From the NCBI GenBank assembly GCA_032353305.1, contig JAUCNG010217748.1, positions 1 to 12,843 on the forward strand: a DNA stretch of 12,843 bases, given 5' to 3'. A model generated the notes under the pieces. That model was given only the letters and a program-made list of their open reading frames with translations, was not told the DNA's origin and made no database searches. The position numbers were made by a program, and so were the translations under genes. Position 1 is the first letter of the stretch; each line of letters starts with the position of its first letter. Below, piece after piece: positions 1 through 6,600 of the stretch. The stretch comes from Cephalothrix spiralis (Eukaryota > Nemertea > Palaeonemertea > Archinemertea > Cephalotrichidae).

Positions 1-584
1 ATATATGCGTCAAGAATTTGAGAGTTTCTGTTAACCTTAGCTTTGCTCATGATGATGAATCGTGTATAAACAGCTTGTGGGAAATTTGACTCGAAATAAA
101 ACTCAGTGATGTTCATGTATAGGGATAACTAGATGGCTGACCCCTATCATAAATTGCTAGTTCATCATTGCGATAGACGGTATAAATATCAATAGCTTTG
201 ATTTGAAACAATATTTAATAAGAAGAAACGGCAAAAGGCACAGGCAATATAAGACCGGTTTCATGGTTTTCTGCGTAGTGGGATTTCTGCATACAAGTAG
301 GGGAGATTCCAATATATCCATTCTGATATAGGGGTGCATATTTAGATTTTCTGCATACCCGGTAATGGGATTCTGCTTAGTGGGATTTCTGCATAGTGAT
401 ACATCACCAATTTAGCAATAGACCTGCCAGATAACAATTATAAAGTGAGGGAAAACCCATGACACGGCCAAATCCATATCTTATTGAGTGTGGGGGGTGC
501 AACGATTACAAGTGCTAGTTTTTTCTCTTACTTTTTCCTTAATGTTGTAAGTGCATGAAACTATGCTATTATTATTATTTTCAG
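1..584 (+). other. Intron (3' part) with imperfect 16-bp repeats
   Basis: No exon could be found here that would precede exon a, and 561-584 carries an ATT run and pyrimidine tract leading to the acceptor. At 267-294 and 347-398 there are five imperfect copies of a short word: TTTTCTGCGTAGTGGGA, TTTCTGCATACAAG, TTTTCTGCATACCCGG, TTCTGCTTAGTGGGA and TTTCTGCATAGTG. The rest is plain AT-rich intron. Confidence 0.6.
267..398. repeat. Imperfect short direct repeats, unit TTTCTGC-TAGTGGGA
   Basis: Copies start near 267, 284, 347, 371 and 386. The two pairs (267-294 and 371-398) are almost the same 27-base block, and the intervening 295-346 is unrelated. This looks like a small local duplication rather than a true minisatellite. 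Confidence 0.55.
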
Positions 585-667
585 TTATCGCTGATCTCCA
601 TTTTGCTGACATTATTTGTTATCGTAGCAGTTATTTACAGATTATTTATTCCGTTTACACATTTTGC
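585..667 (+). CDS. SLC38A11: SLC38A11-like, exon a (first coding exon in window)
   Basis: The acceptor is a T-rich tract ending TTTTCAG at 578-584 and the donor is GC|GTAAGA at 668. The exon enters in phase 0 and leaves two bases of a codon (GC), which exon b completes to Ala. It encodes LSLISILLTL followed by FVIVAVIYRL and IPFTHF: a membrane segment that corresponds to the family's K-V-S-L-I-S stretch just before the WVFAKP loop. If the intron is retained, an in-frame TAA lies across the donor (GCG TAA). No open frame marks it because it is short; I found it by matching the family and by requiring the phase to fit exon b. Confidence 0.8.
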
Positions 668-3600
668 GTAAGATATATTTATTTCTTCACAACAATTTTT
701 AAACAATACACCATGTACTGGTAACACACACATTATGTAAATAATCTATGACTTCTACAAGAATCCTATGGGGTCATCCAGCTGTTCCCCGTATCCGGTG
801 TTCCCCGGCCCGTTGTTCCCCAGTATTCCCCCATTTCAAAAGAGGGCCCTATGTTCCTCCGATCTAAAAGGTACCCGATGTTTCCCGTATCCGGTGTTTC
901 CCGTCTCTCTGTTCCCTGAACTGAAGGTAGGGAATTTTGTGTTAAATATTTTTTGAAATTTTCAAAGTGACGCGGGGAACATAGGGACGGGGAACACCGG
1001 GTACGGGGAACATCGGGACCCCTTTAGATCGAGGGAACATAGGACCCTCTTTAGAAATGGGGGAACACCGGTACCAGGAACATCGGGCCGGGGAACACCG
1101 GGTACGGGGAACATCGGATACGGGAAACACCGGTACGCTCCTGAATCCTATTCTTGGTGCTGCCATATTCTACAACATAATGGCAGACTAAATTTTATAA
1201 ATTTATTACTTTAACTTACAACGGGAATTAGAGGATCTGCGGACATCCTCTCTGGTTCGGGCGTTAGCTAGTTAGACCTAGTTTCATACCATCTGACTAT
1301 AAACACCCTCAGTTCCTCATATTGTTCACAGTTAAATCGTATGAAATATAAAGCTTTATGTGACTCAAACCAAATGCAGTACTTGTCCGGTTCACCGGGT
1401 CACTCCATCAGTAAAGACGTCAAGCCAAAAATAGAATTCTGTCTATTCGGGTTATCTTGCGAAGATCAAATAAACCGGACACTGTATTGTGAAAAATGTG
1501 GGCGGAGCTTTCCGCAATAATTGATTGATCATAAAAGAAGACGTGAATACTGAATCAAAAATAAAGGTGTAAGACTTCAAGTCTTCTAATAATTATAGCA
1601 TAGTGGATATAATGAAGTTTGACGAGGGTGGTCTGCGGCCAGCACCTGGGCCTACGATAAAGCAAAACCGTTGATATTTCTGGATTCCTTGGGGTAGGTC
1701 CTAACCCAATTACCTTACGAGTTATGAGCGATCTAAAATCCACAAATTTGTACACGCAATACAAAATTATATAAAATTTGCGGATTTTAGATCGCTCATA
1801 ACTCGGAAGGTAATTGGGTTAGGAACATGAAACCTTGACCTACCCCATGGTTTTCGACCCCATATATCAACAGTTTTGCTCTATCGCAATTACAAGTGCC
1901 CTAACTAAAAAAATCAACCATTTTGAGAGCGGTCACTAAAATATTGGTATCCCTAGTTTCGTTAATTTTGAGACTTCTAATTGGGTTAGAGGGATGAAAC
2001 TTGGATGTAAATAGGGGTTTTCGACCTCAAGAAATCCTCAATTTTGGCGGGAAAAATCTGAAAATTTTGAATTTTCATATTGAACCATCAAAGAAACCAA
2101 AGAGACATAGCCGCATTGATTTCTGAAACAATTTTGCAAAACGGAACACCCTAGTACAACATTATAGAGTAAACTAAAGCGATGTACAATGTAGTATGAT
2201 ACCTTGACAAGGTTTAAGTACATGAATTTCGTAAAAATCAAAAAAATTAGTTATTAATTGTGACAAACGAATCATACGATATACAAGTCGCTCATTCTTT
2301 CCTTCTTTCCTTTCATTATCTGCATGCTTTTGTTGACGTTTTGATGTTGTGCACCTCTACCGAATTTTGTTGTCCGTATTTTTTTTATACAACTTATATA
2401 TTTTGATATTGGTAATAAATTTACAACTGTATATAATTTAACATATTTTGCGAATTGTCTCTTTTTTATATACAGTACGCAAAAAATGAAATGATGTATA
2501 AAAGTAAAATCGTTACATGGACACGGCTTATTTACAATTGAGTGCCGAGAATAACCGTTAGCGGAAATTTGCCCTCTGATGTTAGCTTTTTAGGCACAAA
2601 GTAAGAAAACGAATTTATCCGGTAGTTTTCGAGATGTGGGCATGCGCGGTCGAATTTTGGTGTTGCGCATGCGCAAATTGAAAAAATTACAAAGAATTCT
2701 GGAACAATAGGGGCATGTTTCGATGGTCCGAAATACAGTTATATGACGTAAAGTTAGCCATTACTGAGTTATTGAAAGGTGTGGCGTCATTATCATTATT
2801 TCGTAAATAACTCGGTAACGGCTGATTTTACGTCATATAACGGTATTACGGAACGATAGAAACATGCGCCTATTGTCCCGGAATCCGTTGTAATTGTTTT
2901 CGATTTGCGCATGCGCATATCTTGAATACGACCAGATAAATTTTTCTTAATTCAGAGGGCAAATTCTTGCTAACGGTTATTCTCGGTGACTAAAACCGCC
3001 TATCCGTCAAACGTGTGGAAAATTCTAATCACAAGAATATCAGCCTGACGATTCGATTTTTTTGCATATTGTACGTTTTCTTCAAACTAATCATACAATA
3101 CTTATCAGACCACTGCACTGGAGAAATTTAAGTCGATTTTGTGGTACCGGATAATGCATTTAAAGTGAACATTCAATTTTGAGAAATTAACAGTGTTGTT
3201 ACCACAAACAGACCTCAGCTGTTGAAGCGAAGAATTTTTTAATATCCATTTGATTCTTTCATAAATATTTCAAAAAGAAAATAATTAGAGGACTTTTAAA
3301 TACTTCTTAATAACGTTTGATATTTCTAACAGTTTTTACTGTCCTCCTGATTTGTAGAGATTTTAAAAACAAAGTTCTTTTTTCCAGACCTGTTACACCA
3401 GAAGCTTGGGTTTTTGCAAAACCTAGAATTACACAAGCCATTGGTATCATGGCCTTCGGTAAGAATTAATAATAATAGATATTTCATATCAAATGCGCTT
3501 ATTTTATGAAGAAGAAAAAACTTTTTGCGAAAATTGATATAACGCTTAAAGGTTTGTTCTGAGTGGATTGTAATTTAGATGTTGTTTTATTCATGTTAGT

Positions 3601-6600
3601 AGGTGATATCGATTATATCATATAAAGCTTTGATGTACATGTATAATAAAAGATTTGAAATAAACATGTCAATTTTTTCAAATATTGCTAATTGCTATCG
3701 ACCAGCATTCTAAGTGGTTTACAGAATGCTGTTTCAGATTATTTACGTCACTAAAAATGTTCCCTACAAAATTAATGATTCCCTTTAACACCCATTTCGA
3801 TTCCCTCAGCTAGATTTACTTTCAGAACAAAGTAGGGCGTGTCAAGATGTTTATCAAACAATCTTGACTTTCCTCAGTGATTTTAAACTTAAGTCTTATT
3901 ATATAAATGTACATCTTGGAATCCGGTAATTCTTTTGGACAAGTTCTTGTACGCGTTTTTGCGCGAAAACAAGTAACCGGAACGAGTCCAAAAAAATTAC
4001 AGGATTCCAAGATGTTAATTCATTTATATATTTACCACACGTCATGTTTTAAACATTTTAAAAAGTATTTACTCTCCTATCCTGTGATAAAACCGTCTTT
4101 TAAAACTCATTTAATAATCATTTTATATATCAAATTATGAGCAAATTTTATTTGGCAAGTTCAAGGTCGATTTGTGATTAACTCGTTGGCCCGACTCGAG
4201 TGTTTAGTGACAGATCAGGAGATAGAAATTCATCCCGCTAATTTAGATCAATTAAAATGGACGAGAAACGTACTTGTACAGTTTCCCAGTAGTAAAACCG
4301 TACGTGTAATGAATCTGCGAATTTTAGTCGGTAAAATAGATAAAAGGCTCATATTGGATTAATAGATGTGTGTTAAAATCATATAGCATAATATTTAGGT
4401 CTAAGGAATCGCATATCCTTCATCTTGGGAGAACTCAATCATTCGCTGGGATCAAATTCGGACGACCTAGAAGAAGTTCAGAGTAGAGGTATATTTTAAA
4501 ATGTTCCTTATCATCTGATGATTATATATGCACCTAGCAACCAAATATATGCACTTTCAATTTTGTGGGAAAATGCATCATTCTGAGGCTCTATGGCCAA
4601 AATTATGTTCTTATCGACCAACCTTAGAATGGTGTCTTTTGCCACATTTTGTTGCTTATAATCATCAGATGATAAGGAACATTTTGGAATGATTTCTTCT
4701 AGGTCGTCCATATTTGTTCAAATGCATAGTTTTCTGTCATTTCCGATTCTGATTGAGTTCTCCCAAGATGGATACGCGGTTCCTTAGACCTTATTATTAT
4801 TAAGGTCTATGATTAGACTATAATTCCAATCATTCAGAGCATAGCCGTTACATTTGAGCCAGTCATCTGACGCCCTCCTATAAGTTGATCATACACTGCG
4901 ATAAACTTGCTATCTCGGCATAGATACGGTTCTAATGGACCCAGGGACTTGATTCTTTTACCAAAAAAAACTTAAAGACAGTTTGGATCTAAATGTCTCA
5001 ATTCATGACTCATTGTGATACGCAAATTTTAATTTACGAGTGAATTGCATTCCATTGACATACGATGCTGAAATTTACATCACTGATAACATCATACTGC
5101 GTGTACTAAGATTTAAATCTGAAAACTTTTATATGAGCTTAGGTAAAAAATGAGCTTATAGGGGAAAACAAAGGTATTTAACATCATTCTATAATATTCC
5201 TTTTTTTAACTCAAGTTACAAAAATTGGTATAATTTAAAAACTGCTCTTATGAAGAGGAAGATCTATTTCCAAAATTTTTTTAAGGACCATATTTTTTAT
5301 TGCTGATAGAAATATATTTGTGCTTTTCTAAGTTAGATTAATATATTATAGTTAATTTGTGTTTGCAATAGATAATCTTGAAAAAATGTTGCATATGTAT
5401 TCTAATTTTCTCTCTCGACTTTTTATGTTTTAGAAAATCGAAAGAACGAATTTAACGAGAACTTAAAACAAAATAATGTCCAGGATCGTCTAACGATTTT
5501 GATAGCTAGATGGCGATACTTTCGCCTATTTATGAGGTTAATACTAGAACAAATCGTGTAACGTTAATGCCAAAGTAGGAGCATAGAAAAAGGATCCCGT
5601 AGAACTGTATCTCTATATTGATTCTATACAACGCGGTGTTGTCAGACCTCGATCCCTTCTCTATGGTAGGAGCCAGGGTCTATATATAAATATATATATC
5701 TAGGCATTTAAAAACAGAACCACTCGTATTTTCCATGTTTTGCTAATGTGCACCACTTATGAACAAGGTTTCTGCTTCAAAAAAAATGAAGAAACTTTAG
5801 CACATTATTCAGAATATAATTCTCCTTCTGCATGTCAAGTTCTAAACTACAGTACAACATGGCTGCATTCTGAAAATTTTGTTTCCATTTTATTTCACAT
5901 AAGGGGCCGTCCGTCCGCTTTACTTCCGGGTTTTTTTAACCAATAATAAGAACGAGTATGACCCTGTTATTATGAAAAGGAAATCAATTTTCAAACAATT
6001 TTTTGTATTTGTATTTCAGCGTATATGTGTCATCATAATTCCTTCCTCGTATATGATTCACTGGATGACAACACATATGAAAGATGGGGCATTGTTACAC
6101 ACTCGAGTGTACTCTTCGCCATGTTCTGTACCCTTGTGTTTGGTATCACTGGATATGCTACCTTTACTGGATTTACACAAGGTAATAATATAGATTTCGT
6201 TTGCACCACAATTGAGGGATCGGTTCCTTTTCCGATAAAAAGCGCTGTGGGAGTGTCTAGAGGCTCAAAACATGATGACCGACGGCTTTCCTTGAATTGC
6301 GACCAAATTTTACTGACATATAAACGTTAACGTTATCTAGATTATATGGTCCACAGGACGACAATCGCGGTTTCCGAAAAAACAGAAACCATGCTGAACC
6401 GGTTTCAGTCGAGTATCTGTAAAAAAAAAGAAACCCGATGAAAGTTTCCGCAACTGGAAACCTGAATGAAACGTTTACTACTAAGTTTCCGGGTTGTTTC
6501 CGACAACAGAAACATAATGATTCTACGTTTCAGTTTAGGAAACAATTCAAATCTGTTTTAGTCGGGTTTCAATGTAGAAAGTTTCAGTTAAGTTTCCATA

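Noticed and set aside
1-584. Further upstream SLC38A11 exons
   Set aside because: I looked for the family's LPLSLYR…LGK region in plus-strand frames and saw none; the segment reads as intron.
768-1166. Open frames on both strands rich in FPVFPVSLFP-like peptides
   Set aside because: They are direct translations of the GGGGAACA foldback; the two strands give similar peptides because the DNA is an inverted repeat.
1230-1300. tRNA or tRNA-derived SINE head (GGTTCGGGC, TTAGCTAGTTAG)
   Set aside because: The B-box-like word precedes the A-box-like word and no cloverleaf arms pair.
3822-4140. Similar open frames on plus and minus strands sharing PK(K/E)L(Q/P)DSKM
   Set aside because: Explained by the 3901-4029 palindrome; neither continues into a recognised protein.
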